In this document: positions 27,006 through 35,369 of the stretch, in pieces
Position numbering within the stretch: the stretch's first letter is position 1
Layout: each line of letters opens with the position of its first letter
Source: Wenxinia marina DSM 24838
GTDB taxonomy: Bacteria > Pseudomonadota > Alphaproteobacteria > Rhodobacterales > Rhodobacteraceae
NCBI RefSeq assembly: GCF_000379485.1
Contig: NZ_KB902285.1
Span: forward strand, 1-64,000
Reading direction: 5' to 3'
DNA length: 64,000 nt
Translations under genes and position numbers: made by a program
Notes under the pieces: model-generated
The model's database searches: none
Seen by the model: the letters and a program-made list of their open reading frames with translations, nothing else
Told to the model about the DNA's origin: nothing

Positions 27006-28748
27006 ATGCCGAACGACGGACGCATCCCGCCGGACCGGCTGCGCAGCGCGCGGTGGTTCGCGCCCGACGACCTGCGCAGCTTCGGGCACCGCTCGCGGCT
27101 GATGCAGCTGGGCTACGCCGAGGAGGAGTTCCGCGGCCGCCCGATCATCGGCATCCTCAACACATGGTCCGAGATCAATTCCTGCCACGGCCACTTCCGC
27201 GAGCGCGCTAGGGACGTGAAGCGCGGCGTGCAGATGGCGGGCGGCCTGCCGCTCGAGATGCCCGCGCTCAGCGTGGACGAGAGCTTCACCAAGCCGACCT
27301 CGATGCTCTACCGCAACATGCTGGCGATGGAGACGGAGGAGATGATCCGCTCCCACCCGTTCGATGGCGTGGTGCTGATGGGCGGCTGCGACAAGACCAC
27401 GCCGGGGCTGGTGATGGGGGCGATCACGGCGGGCGTGCCGTTCGTCTACCTGCCCGCCGGGCCGATGCTGCGCGGCAACTTCGCCGGGCGGACCCTGGGG
27501 TCGGGGTCCGACGCCTGGAAGTACTGGGACGAGCGGCGGGCGGGCAACGTCACCGACGCCGAATGGCTCGGCCTGCAGGGCGGCATCGCCCGCAGCCACG
27601 GCACCTGCATGACGATGGGCACCGCCTCCACCATGACCGCCATCGTCGACGCGATGGGCCTGTCGCTGACCGGGTCGTCGTCGATCCCCGCGGTGGACGC
27701 GGAGCACCAGCGGATGGGCGCCGCCTGCGGCCGGCGGATCGTGGACATGGTGTGGGAGGCGCTGACGCCGGACCGCATCGTCACCGCCGCTAGCGTCCGC
27801 AATGCCGCGATCGTGGCGATGGCGACCGGCTGCTCGACCAACGCGGTCGTGCACCTGATCGCGATGGCGCGGCGGGCGGGGGTGGAGCTGACGCTGGACG
27901 ACCTCGACGCGCTGGGGCGCGATACGCCGCTGATCGCGAACGTCCGCCCGTCGGGCAAGGACTACCTCATGGAGGATTTTCACTTCGCCGGCGGCCTGCG
28001 GGCGCTGATGGCGCAGATCGCGGCGCGGCTCGACACGTCCTGCCTGACCGTCACGGGCCGCACGCTGGGCGAGGAGCTGGAGGGCGCGCAGGTCCACAAT
28101 ACGGACGTCATCCGCCCGCTGTCGAACCCGGTCTACGCCGAGGGCTCGCTGGCCGTGCTGCGCGGCAACCTCGCGCCCAATGGCGCCATCATCAAGCCGG
28201 CGGCGTGCGACCCGCGCTTCTGGGTCCACGAGGGGCCGGCGCTGGTGTTCGACAGCTATCCGGCGATGAAGGCGGCGATCGACGACGAGGATCTGGACGT
28301 CACGCCGGACACGGTGCTGGTGCTGCGCAACGCCGGTCCACAGGGCGGGCCGGGGATGCCCGAATGGGGCATGCTGCCGATCCCCAAGGCGCTGATCAAA
28401 CAGGGCCATCGCGACATGCTGCGGATTTCGGACGCGCGGATGTCGGGGACCAGCTACGGCGCCTGCGTCCTGCACGTCGCGCCCGAAAGCTTCGTCGGCG
28501 GGCCGCTCGCGCTGCTGAAGACCGGCGACATCGTGCGGATGGACCTGCCGAACCGCCGCCTGGACATGGTCGTGGACGAGGCCGAGCTGGAGGCCCGCCG
28601 CGCCGCTTGGAAACCGCCCGAGCCGCGGTTCCAGCGCGGCTGGGGCTGGATGTTCTCGCGCCATGTGGGACAGGCCGACACCGGCTGCGACTTCGATTTC
28701 CTCACCCGCGCCCACGGCTCCGCCGCGGGCGAGCCGGACATCTTCTGA
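27006..28748 (+). CDS. IlvD/Edd-family dehydratase, sugar-acid type
   Basis: A 580-residue Fe-S dehydratase. Cysteines at 60 (EINSCHGH), 128 (GGCDKTTPG) and 201 (HGTCMTMGT) fit the 2Fe-2S ligand set of L-arabinonate/D-xylonate dehydratases, and SDARMSGTSYG (about 478) carries the catalytic Ser. The C-terminal GWGWMFSRHVGQAD segment is typical of the aldonic-acid dehydratase branch rather than branched-chain IlvD. It would dehydrate a sugar acid to its 2-keto-3-deoxy derivative in the cytoplasm. ATG 27006 follows GGGGAGG. The RraA-like gene 12 bp downstream supports a catabolic pair. The exact substrate is inferred. Confidence 0.85.
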   Translation: MPNDGRIPPDRLRSARWFAPDDLRSFGHRSRLMQLGYAEEEFRGRPIIGILNTWSEINSCHGHFRERARDVKRGVQMAGGLPLEMPALSVDESFTKPTSMLYRNMLAMETEEMIRSHPFDGVVLMGGCDKTTPGLVMGAITAGVPFVYLPAGPMLRGNFAGRTLGSGSDAWKYWDERRAGNVTDAEWLGLQGGIARSHGTCMTMGTASTMTAIVDAMGLSLTGSSSIPAVDAEHQRMGAACGRRIVDMVWEALTPDRIVTAASVRNAAIVAMATGCSTNAVVHLIAMARRAGVELTLDDLDALGRDTPLIANVRPSGKDYLMEDFHFAGGLRALMAQIAARLDTSCLTVTGRTLGEELEGAQVHNTDVIRPLSNPVYAEGSLAVLRGNLAPNGAIIKPAACDPRFWVHEGPALVFDSYPAMKAAIDDEDLDVTPDTVLVLRNAGPQGGPGMPEWGMLPIPKALIKQGHRDMLRISDARMSGTSYGACVLHVAPESFVGGPLALLKTGDIVRMDLPNRRLDMVVDEAELEARRAAWKPPEPRFQRGWGWMFSRHVGQADTGCDFDFLTRAHGSAAGEPDIF

Positions 28749-28760
28749 ACGAGGGACGCC

Positions 28761-29471
28761 ATGAACGAAGAGACCCGCACGCTACTGATGGGCGTCTCCG
28801 TCGCCACGCTCGCCACCGCCCTGTTCAAGCGCGGCCTGCGCAGCCAGGTGATCCAGGGCGTCCGCCCCGTCGGCGCCAAGAGCCGCAACATGGTCGGCCC
28901 CGCCTTCACCCTGCGCTACATCCCCGCCCGCGAGGACCGCAACACGCTGGCCGAGTTCCGCAATCCCGAGCACCCCCAGCGCGTCGCCATCGAGACCTGC
29001 CCGCCCGGCCACGTCCTCGTCATGGACAGCCGCAAGAGCGCGACCGCCGCCTCGGCCGGCGACATCCTGGTAACGCGGCTGATGGTCCGCGGCGGCGCCG
29101 GCATCGTCACCGACGGCGGCTTCCGCGACGCGGCGACGATCGCGGGGCTGGACATCCCGGCCTACCACACCCGCCCATCCTCGCCGACGAACCTGACCAC
29201 CAACGAGGCGATCGGGATCAACGAGCCCATCGGCTGCGGCGACGCCCCTGTCTTTCCCGGCGACATCGTCGTCGGCGACGACGACTGCGTCGTCGTCATC
29301 CCCGCCGGCATCGCCGACGAGGTCGCGGCCGAGGCGGTGGAGATGACCGCCTACGAGGATTTCGTGATCGAGCGGGTGAAGGCGGGCGAGAGCATCATCG
29401 GCCTGTACCCCCAGACGAAGGACGAGCACCGCGCGGCGTTCGAGAAATGGCGTGCGGCGAACGGTCGCTGA
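28761..29471 (+). CDS. RraA-like protein (aldolase-type fold)
   Basis: A 236-residue member of the RraA/HMG-aldolase family. RGGAGIVTDGGFRDA (about 113-127) is the metal/substrate-binding signature (GxxxDGxxRD), and GDDDCVVVIPAGIADEVAAEA follows. Full RraA inhibits RNase E, but many paralogues are Mg-dependent 2-keto acid aldolases or decarboxylases. Placement after a sugar-acid dehydratase suggests it acts on the 2-keto-3-deoxy acid; this is inference. Confidence 0.82.
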   Translation: MNEETRTLLMGVSVATLATALFKRGLRSQVIQGVRPVGAKSRNMVGPAFTLRYIPAREDRNTLAEFRNPEHPQRVAIETCPPGHVLVMDSRKSATAASAGDILVTRLMVRGGAGIVTDGGFRDAATIAGLDIPAYHTRPSSPTNLTTNEAIGINEPIGCGDAPVFPGDIVVGDDDCVVVIPAGIADEVAAEAVEMTAYEDFVIERVKAGESIIGLYPQTKDEHRAAFEKWRAANGR

Positions 29472-29844
29472 GGGTCAACAGGCGCGGCGCCGTCCGGACA
29501 GACAGGGACATCGCCCGTTCGCGGGCTTGTGCTGGCTTCGGCACGGGTCGATGACCGGCGCGTGATCAGCGGTATCTTTCTACATTCCGCGGACCGGAGC
29601 GCCGTGCACGACCTGCCGCAGCGCTACTGGCCGCGGACCCCGGTCTGCAACCGCTACGACAGACGGGCGAAGGCGGGGGTCTGGCTCGCACCGCCCGATC
29701 CGCCGGTGGAATGCGGTCGGTCGGACCACCGAACGGGCATCGGAACCCGATGGCTCTTGCAGGACCTTTCGGCGCCTCTCTTGTTGAGCGTCCTGGCGGC
29801 TGCTCTATGTCCAGCATGCGGTACGGGGGGCCGGACCGGGAGGG
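29472..29844. other. Stretch holding an IS5-like remnant
   Basis: Apart from the transposase remnant at about 29532-29690 nothing is recognisable. No terminal repeats were found. Confidence 0.5.
29532..29690 (+). pseudogene. IS5-family transposase remnant
   Basis: In one frame the sequence reads VDDRRVISGI, then after a diverged piece DLPQRYWPRTPVCNRYDRRAKAGVW. That is the N-terminal region of IS5-family transposases (VDDRRVISGI..., DLPERYGPRTTVYNRYNRW). The catalytic DDE part and both ends are missing, so it is a decayed fragment. Confidence 0.75.
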
Positions 29845-30549
29845 ATGATGGACGGCTGGATCATCGACGGGACCTATTGCGGACCGGCGCCCGTTCCGGC
29901 GGACCTTCTCCTGTCGTGGAACCTGGATCCGGTCCTTCTGGCGGCGCTGGCCGGCGCGGCTTTCGCGCTGAGGCGGACGCGGGCGGTTTGGGGCGTGGCG
30001 GTCCTGTTCGTCGCCTTCGTCTCCCCGCTCTGCGCCCTGTCGTCGGCGCTGTTCGCCGCGCGGACAGTGCATCATGTCCTTCTCGTCGCTGTCGCCGCTC
30101 CGCTTCTTGCGGCCGGCTGGCCGACGCGGCGCGCCCCCGGCGTCGCCCTGCCGTTCCTCGTCTCGACGGCCACGCTCTGGGCCTGGCACCTGCCGGAGGC
30201 CTACGACCTCGCCCTCGGCGACATGGCCGTCTACTGGGCGATGCAGCTGTCGCTGCTGGGCACCGCGACCCTGTTCTGGCGTGCGGTCCTGGCGTCGCGG
30301 GCGGCGCCGGACGCGCTGCTGTGGTCGCTGGCCGGGCTGATGCAGATGGGCTTCCTCGGCGCGCTGCTGACCTTCGCGCCGTCGCCGCTCTACGCCGCGC
30401 ACGCCGCCGCGCCGTTGGACTGGGGTCTGACCCCGCTTGCCGACCAGCAGCTGGGCGGCCTGATCATGTGGGTGCCGGCGGCGCTGCCCTATCTCGCGAT
30501 GATCGCGCTGGCGGCGCGCCGCTCATGGCGCGCGGCGGTCGCCGCATGA
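29845..30549 (+). CDS. ctaG: CtaG-type (caa3) oxidase assembly protein
   Basis: A 234-residue membrane protein with about seven helices matching the caa3_CtaG family: HHVLLVAVAAPLLAAGWP (about 76-93), LWAWHLPEAYDLAL, LMQMGFLGALLTFAP and ADQQLGGLIMWVPA near the end. The conserved His, Trp and Met residues suggest copper delivery to the CuB site of a heme-copper oxidase. ATG 29845 (or 29848) follows GGGAGGG. It overlaps the CopD-like gene (ATGA) and precedes the oxidase genes, in keeping with that role. Confidence 0.87.
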   Translation: MMDGWIIDGTYCGPAPVPADLLLSWNLDPVLLAALAGAAFALRRTRAVWGVAVLFVAFVSPLCALSSALFAARTVHHVLLVAVAAPLLAAGWPTRRAPGVALPFLVSTATLWAWHLPEAYDLALGDMAVYWAMQLSLLGTATLFWRAVLASRAAPDALLWSLAGLMQMGFLGALLTFAPSPLYAAHAAAPLDWGLTPLADQQLGGLIMWVPAALPYLAMIALAARRSWRAAVAA

Positions 30550-31058
30550 TCGAGTTCCTCAGCGGCCTGATCCCGCATCTCAAGGCGGTGCACGTGATGG
30601 GACTGCTCGTCTGGTGCGCGGGGCTGTTCGCCCTGCCGCTGATGCTGGCGCGGCACGACCCGGCGATCGGGCAGGCGGACTACACCCGGATCCGGCGGGC
30701 GACGCACTACGCCTACACCTACTTCATCACGCCTGCGGCGGTGCTCGCCATCGCCTCGGGCACCGCGCTCATCTTCCTGCGCGAGGTCTTCGTGACGTGG
30801 ATGTTCGCCAAGCTGGTCTTCGTCGCCGGCCTCGTCACCTTCCACGTGTGGGTCGGCTACGTCCTCGTCGCCGTGGCCGAGCGCGAGGGCGAGCATCGGG
30901 CGCCCGATCCCGGTCTGCCGCTGACCCTTCTGCTGCTGCCGGTGCTGGGGATCCTCACCCTGGTGCTGGTCAAGCCCGACCTGGCGGAGATTCCGATGCC
31001 GGACTGGCTGCGCGAGCCGCGGGGCAATCAGCTGCCCTTCGACGTGCCCAGGCGGTAG
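30546..31058 (+). CDS. CopD-family membrane protein
   Basis: A 170-residue protein with four helices. HLKAVHVMGLLVWCAGLFALP and RRATHYAYTYFITPAAVLAIASGTAL match the CopD/HemJ-like copper-resistance D domain, with His residues positioned as in heme- or copper-binding relatives. It starts inside the ctaG stop and ends overlapping the oppositely oriented DUF2231 gene by about 31 bp. A role in copper handling for the oxidase is inferred. Confidence 0.8.
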   Translation: MIEFLSGLIPHLKAVHVMGLLVWCAGLFALPLMLARHDPAIGQADYTRIRRATHYAYTYFITPAAVLAIASGTALIFLREVFVTWMFAKLVFVAGLVTFHVWVGYVLVAVAEREGEHRAPDPGLPLTLLLLPVLGILTLVLVKPDLAEIPMPDWLREPRGNQLPFDVPRR

Positions 31059-31543
31059 TCGAAGACGAGCTTGCCCCCATGCCATCCCGTCACCATCACC
31101 ACGAGCACGTTGAAGCCCGACAGCAGGATGCCGTAGGGCAGGATCGCCATCTCGAAACCCTGCAAGCGGTAGCCCCAGTTCGCGCCCAGCAGCGACAGCA
31201 GCAGGACCGCGATCACGAAATGGGTCCAGGCGGGCGCGCGGGCGCGGATGCCCGGCACGAGCAGCAGTTCGGCGGTGCCGGTCACGCCGGCGGCGAGCCC
31301 GAAGAGGAAGGCCGTCCCGGCCGCCCACAGCGCGGCGCGCGCCCAGAACACCTCGCCCGACCACCAGTACAGGACGTCGGCACCGAAGCAGCAGAAGGTC
31401 AGGGCGACCGGAAAGGCGACGCTCATCGCGTGCAGCGGGTGGCCCCACAGGCCGACGATGGACTCGGTCTTGTCGTAGCCCGGCGCTTCCTCGATCGGGT
31501 CGACCAGTTCCTCGTCCCGCTCCTGCACCATCCGTTCGGTCAT
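31028..31543 (-). CDS. DUF2231 membrane protein
   Basis: A 171-residue protein with four hydrophobic helices. WGHPLHAMSVAFPVAL (33-48) and GWHGGKLVFDYRLG near the end are the DUF2231 signatures, with conserved His residues that might bind heme or metal. ATG 31543 follows a GGAGGG ribosome-binding site. It is opposite to its neighbours: its start faces the oxidase subunit II gene and its end overlaps the CopD-like gene. DUF2231 genes often accompany oxidase genes; function unknown. Confidence 0.82.
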   Translation of the reverse strand: MTERMVQERDEELVDPIEEAPGYDKTESIVGLWGHPLHAMSVAFPVALTFCCFGADVLYWWSGEVFWARAALWAAGTAFLFGLAAGVTGTAELLLVPGIRARAPAWTHFVIAVLLLSLLGANWGYRLQGFEMAILPYGILLSGFNVLVVMVTGWHGGKLVFDYRLGTSKGS

Positions 31544-32218
31544 CGCCCGTCCCTCCGCGTCCCGGTCGCCCTGCTAACGTGCCTCGCGCTCGCCGGTTGC
31601 GAGGAGCAGCTGTCGGCCGTCCATCCGGCCGGACCGGCGGCGGCGATCATCTCGCAGATGTGGTGGGTTCTCCTCGCCGGCGCCAGCCTGATCTTCCTCT
31701 TCGTCATGGCGCTGGTGGCCGTCGCCTGGCGCAGCCCGGCCCGGCCGGCGGCAGAGGAGCGGCCGTTCGTCGTCGGCCTCGGCCTCGCCTTCCCGCTGGT
31801 CGTGCTGGCGGCGCTGCTGGCCTACGGCCTGGTCGTCGGCGAGCGGCTGCTGCCCCGCCCCGGCCCCGAGGTGGTGACCGTCCGCGCCGAGGCCAGCCAG
31901 TGGCGCTGGCGCTTCGGTTACGAAGATGCGCCGGGGCTGGAGACCGAGGGCGTGCTCCACATCCCGGCCGCGCGGCCGATCGACGTCGAGATCACGACGA
32001 CCGACGTGGTCCACAGCTTCTGGGTGCCGCGCCTCGCCGGCAAGCTCGACGCGATGCCCGGCCACGTGAACGTCCTGCGGATCGAGGCGGACGCGCCGGG
32101 CGAGTACGGCGGCCTGAGTGCCGAGTACAACGGCCCCGGCTACGTCCAGCACGGCTTCGTCGTCGTCGCCCACGGGCCGGACGAGTGGCGGGCGTTCATC
32201 GAGGGCGAGACGCCATGA
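31523..32218 (+). CDS. Heme-copper oxidase subunit II lacking CuA ligands
   Basis: A lipoprotein-type subunit II: lipobox LAGC (Cys codon at 31598), two membrane helices, and a cupredoxin domain starting near EVVTVRAEASQWRW. The usual CuA loop CxExCGxxH is replaced by SAEYNGPGYVQHGF, close to the SASYSGPGF loop of CyoA quinol oxidases; the upstream VVHSF His remains. So CuA is probably absent. No ATG, GTG or TTG starts a protein containing the lipobox: the coordinates use CTG 31523 as a guess, and the first ATG, at 31658, would remove the signal. The stop overlaps the subunit I start (ATGA). Confidence 0.72.
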   Translation: MHHPFGHRPSLRVPVALLTCLALAGCEEQLSAVHPAGPAAAIISQMWWVLLAGASLIFLFVMALVAVAWRSPARPAAEERPFVVGLGLAFPLVVLAALLAYGLVVGERLLPRPGPEVVTVRAEASQWRWRFGYEDAPGLETEGVLHIPAARPIDVEITTTDVVHSFWVPRLAGKLDAMPGHVNVLRIEADAPGEYGGLSAEYNGPGYVQHGFVVVAHGPDEWRAFIEGETP

Positions 32219-34671
32219 CCGCGCTGAGGCTGCACCGGGCGCTGACCCGGATCTGGGCGTCGGACCCGGGCTGGAAGGGCTGGTTCACCACCGTGAACCA
32301 CACCGACCTCGGCCGGATGTTCCTGACTGTGGCGGTGTTCTTCTTCGTCGTCGGCGGCATCCTGGCGATGCTGATCCGCGCCCAGCTGGCGTCGCCCCGG
32401 TCGGCCTTCGTGGGACCGGACATCTACAACCAGCTCTTCACGATGCACGGGACATTGATGATGTTCCTGTTCGCGATCCCGCTCTTCGAGGGGTTCGCGG
32501 TCTATCTGCTGCCCAAGCTCCTCGGCACCCGCGACCTCGCCTTCCCGCGGCTCACGGCCTACGGTTTCTGGTGCTACGTCTTCGGCGGCTCGATGCTGAT
32601 CTTCTCGATGCTGGCCGGGATCGCGCCGGACAGCGGCTGGTTCATGTATCCGCCGCTTTCCTCCACGCTCGGCGCGCCCGGGATCAATTCGGATTTCTGG
32701 CTGATCGGCATCACCTTCGTCGAGATCAGCGCCATCGCCGCGGCGGTGGAGATCACGGTGACGGTCCTGCGCTACCGCGCGCCGCGCATGCGCCTCGGCC
32801 AGATGCCGATCTTCGCCTGGTACGCGCTGGTGACGGCGGTGATGATCCTCACCGGTTTTCCGCCGCTGATCCTCGGCTCCATCCTGCTGGAACTGGAGCG
32901 CGCCTTCGGCCTGCCGTTCTTCCAGGTGGCGGACGGGGGCGACGCGCTCCTCTGGCAGCACCTGTTCTGGCTGTTCGGCCACCCGGAGGTCTACATCATC
33001 TTCTTGCCGGCGGCGGGGGCGATCTCGACCATCCTGCCGGTCATGGCCCGGACGCGCCTGATGGGCTACGGCTGGATCGTGGCGGCGGCGGTGTCGCTGG
33101 GCGTGCTGAGCTTCGGGCTGTGGGTGCACCACATGTTCACCACGGGCATCCCGCACATGGGGCTGGCCTTCTTCTCGGCCGCCTCGACGCTGGTGGCGGT
33201 GCCGACGGCGGTGCAGATCTTCGCCTGGATCGGGACGATGTGGCGCGGAAGCCCGCAGCTGCACCTGCCGATGCTGTGGATTCTCGGCTTCTTCGTGACC
33301 TTCGTGATCGGCGGGCTGACCGGCGTCATGGTCGCCGTGGTGCCGTTCGACTGGCAGGTCCACGACACCTACTTCATCGTGGCGCACCTTCATTACGTCC
33401 TGATCGGCGGCTTCGTCTTTCCGATGGTGGGGGCGCTGTACTACTGGCTGCCGCACTTCATCGGGCGCAAGAGCTACTTCAAGCTCGGCTACACCGCCTT
33501 CTGGCTGGTCTTCGCGGGCTTTCACGGCACCTTCCTGCTGCTGCACTGGGCCGGGCTGCTCGGCATGCGGCGGCGCATCGACACGTACGAGGCAGGGCAG
33601 GGGTGGGAGGCGATCAACCTCCTCGCCTCGATCAGCAGCTTCGTCATGGCAATCGGTTTCGCGCTGGTGATCATCGACATCGTGGTGAATGCCGTCGTGT
33701 CGGTGCGGGGCTCGCGCAACCCCTGGAACGGCGGCACGCTCGAATGGGCGATGCCGACGCCCGCGGCGGCCTACAACTTCGCCAGCCTGCCGCGGGTCGG
33801 CTCGCGCGATCCGCTCTACGACGATCCCGACCTGCCGGTGCGGATCGCGCGAGGCGAGGGCTATCTCGGGGACGCCGATCGCGGCCGGCGCGAGACGCTG
33901 TCGGTCGACGTCTCCACCGGCGCGCCGCGCTACATCACCGTCTTCCCCGGCAACACCGCGCTGCCGATCACGATGTCCGCCGTGACGGGCCTGTTCTTCC
34001 TCGGCCTGCTGATCAAGGTCTACTGGCTCGTGCCGATCGCCGCGGTCGGTGTCACCGCGCTCGCCCTGCGGTGGGTCTGGTCGTTGGGGGCAAGGCAGGT
34101 GGAGGGTGCGCTGCCGGTCGGGCGGGGCGAGAGCCTGCCCACCTCGTCCGAGGTGTCCGATCCGCCCGGCTGGTGGGGCTCTCTGTTCCTGCTGCTGGCG
34201 AATGGGACGTTCTTCGGCTCGCTGCTCTTCGGGTACGCGTTCCTGTGGACGATCGCCCCGAACTGGCCGCCGCCCGCCTGGGTGGAACCCGGCCCGGCGG
34301 TCGCCGTGCTGGCCCTTGCCGGGGCCGGGCTGGCGCTGCTGGCGGTGCAGGTGCGGGACCCGGTCCGCACCGTCCTTTCCGTCGGCGGGCTGGGCGCTTT
34401 GGTGGCGGCCTGCGTCCTCGTCCTGGGGCTGGCGTCCGATCCGACGGCCCATGCCTACGACGCCACCCTCTGGGTGCTGCTTTGCTACGCCCTCCTCCAC
34501 CTCGCGCTCGCGCTCCTGATGACGGCCGTGGTCTGGACGCGGCGCAGGGCCGGGATCGTGTCGGCGCGCCTCGGTGGAGAGGGGCGCATCGTCGCCCTCT
34601 GGACCCGGTACGCGGTCGCGGTCACCTTCATCGGCCTCGTGGTCACAGGCGCGCCGGGGCTCGTCCCGTGA
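32215..34671 (+). CDS. Heme-copper oxidase, fused subunits I and III
   Basis: An 818-residue protein. Residues 1-560 are subunit I with about 12 helices: low-spin heme His 78 (FTMHG) and 393, CuB ligands His 256 with Tyr 260 (GHPEVY, Glu 258 as in A1-type oxidases), His 305/306 (HHMFTTG), and heme a3/o3 His 391 (AHLHY). Residues from about 590 to 818 resemble subunit III, with five to seven helices. I-III fusions occur in caa3- and some quinol-type oxidases. It reduces O2 to water and pumps protons. The His and neighbouring residues of the E. coli bo3 quinol site are not conserved, so the electron donor is open. Confidence 0.92.
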   Translation: MTALRLHRALTRIWASDPGWKGWFTTVNHTDLGRMFLTVAVFFFVVGGILAMLIRAQLASPRSAFVGPDIYNQLFTMHGTLMMFLFAIPLFEGFAVYLLPKLLGTRDLAFPRLTAYGFWCYVFGGSMLIFSMLAGIAPDSGWFMYPPLSSTLGAPGINSDFWLIGITFVEISAIAAAVEITVTVLRYRAPRMRLGQMPIFAWYALVTAVMILTGFPPLILGSILLELERAFGLPFFQVADGGDALLWQHLFWLFGHPEVYIIFLPAAGAISTILPVMARTRLMGYGWIVAAAVSLGVLSFGLWVHHMFTTGIPHMGLAFFSAASTLVAVPTAVQIFAWIGTMWRGSPQLHLPMLWILGFFVTFVIGGLTGVMVAVVPFDWQVHDTYFIVAHLHYVLIGGFVFPMVGALYYWLPHFIGRKSYFKLGYTAFWLVFAGFHGTFLLLHWAGLLGMRRRIDTYEAGQGWEAINLLASISSFVMAIGFALVIIDIVVNAVVSVRGSRNPWNGGTLEWAMPTPAAAYNFASLPRVGSRDPLYDDPDLPVRIARGEGYLGDADRGRRETLSVDVSTGAPRYITVFPGNTALPITMSAVTGLFFLGLLIKVYWLVPIAAVGVTALALRWVWSLGARQVEGALPVGRGESLPTSSEVSDPPGWWGSLFLLLANGTFFGSLLFGYAFLWTIAPNWPPPAWVEPGPAVAVLALAGAGLALLAVQVRDPVRTVLSVGGLGALVAACVLVLGLASDPTAHAYDATLWVLLCYALLHLALALLMTAVVWTRRRAGIVSARLGGEGRIVALWTRYAVAVTFIGLVVTGAPGLVP

Positions 34672-34985
34672 GCGACATCCTGCGCCTGTCGCTGCCGCTG
34701 ACGCTCTGGCTCGCCTCCTTCAGCGCAGTCTACGGACTGCAGGGCCTTCTCTGTTCCAGCCGCTGGGCGCCCTTGGCGGACGGCGGTGCGGGGCGCCTGC
34801 TGCTCGTCGTTGCCGCCGCACTCGCCGTTGCGGCACAGGCCGCGCTCCTCCTGGCCCTCCGTTCCCCCCGCTGGCGCGCAAACAGCGCGTTCGTCCGCAG
34901 CGCAAGCCTCGCCCTCGCCGCTACGGCACTGATCGCCACCGCCTGGACGCTGCTGCCGGTCGCTGTCGTCTCGTACTGCTGGTGA
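34668..34985 (+). CDS. Small membrane protein of the oxidase operon
   Basis: A 105-residue protein beginning at a GTG that overlaps the oxidase stop. It has three hydrophobic helices (about 8-26, 43-66, 80-100). No family is recognised. Position and coupling suggest a small extra oxidase subunit or assembly helper; this is inference. Confidence 0.6.
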   Translation: MSDILRLSLPLTLWLASFSAVYGLQGLLCSSRWAPLADGGAGRLLLVVAAALAVAAQAALLLALRSPRWRANSAFVRSASLALAATALIATAWTLLPVAVVSYCW

Positions 34986-35369
34986 GAGGGTCGCTCCCTG
35001 CGCGGGAGAGAGCGATGCTGCGCTTTCGGCACATGCGCAGCCTGCAGAAGTTCGCCGCCGGCCACTCTTCCGTCTGCAACCGCTTCAGCTTCGCGCGCAG
35101 TCTCTCCAGCCGATCCACCTTCAGGACGAACCGCGCTGCCGGACTTGAGGAATGGCGGGGTCTCCAGGCCGGGCACGGGTACGTCATCCGCCGCGAACCG
35201 GGACCGGTTTGCATCTGACAGCATTTCCGTGGGAGCGCCTGACCGGGATTTGCTGGAACTTCAGCGAGCACCGGCTGTTCCCATCCCGCAGGCCACCTCG
35301 GGCGCGAGGTGGCGAAGAGGTCGGGCTCGGAACTGTGCCGGCCGGCCACGCCCGCGGGATACTGAAGGA
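34986..35369. other. Stretch with an IS6-like remnant
   Basis: Contains the transposase fragment described separately; about 150 bp between it and the next gene show nothing recognisable. Confidence 0.5.
34988..35218 (+). pseudogene. IS6-family transposase C-terminal remnant
   Basis: One frame reads RERAMLRFRHMRSLQKFAAG, then HSSVCNRFSF and RAAGLEEWRGLQA. This is the conserved C-terminus of IS6-family transposases (MLRFRRMRSLQKFASVHASV...HNHF...AALAEWR). The catalytic domain and start are absent, so this is a fragment. It marks the right side of the oxidase island, as the IS5-like remnant marks the left. Confidence 0.8.

Noticed and set aside
32140-34500. Minus-strand frame opposite the oxidase subunit I gene
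   Set aside because: His/Glu/Arg-rich string caused by complementing membrane-helix codons; no start context or domain.
32215-34671. Plain cytochrome c (aa3/caa3) oxidase call
   Set aside because: Subunit II lacks the CuA cysteines and any heme c motif, so the cytochrome c donor was not assumed.
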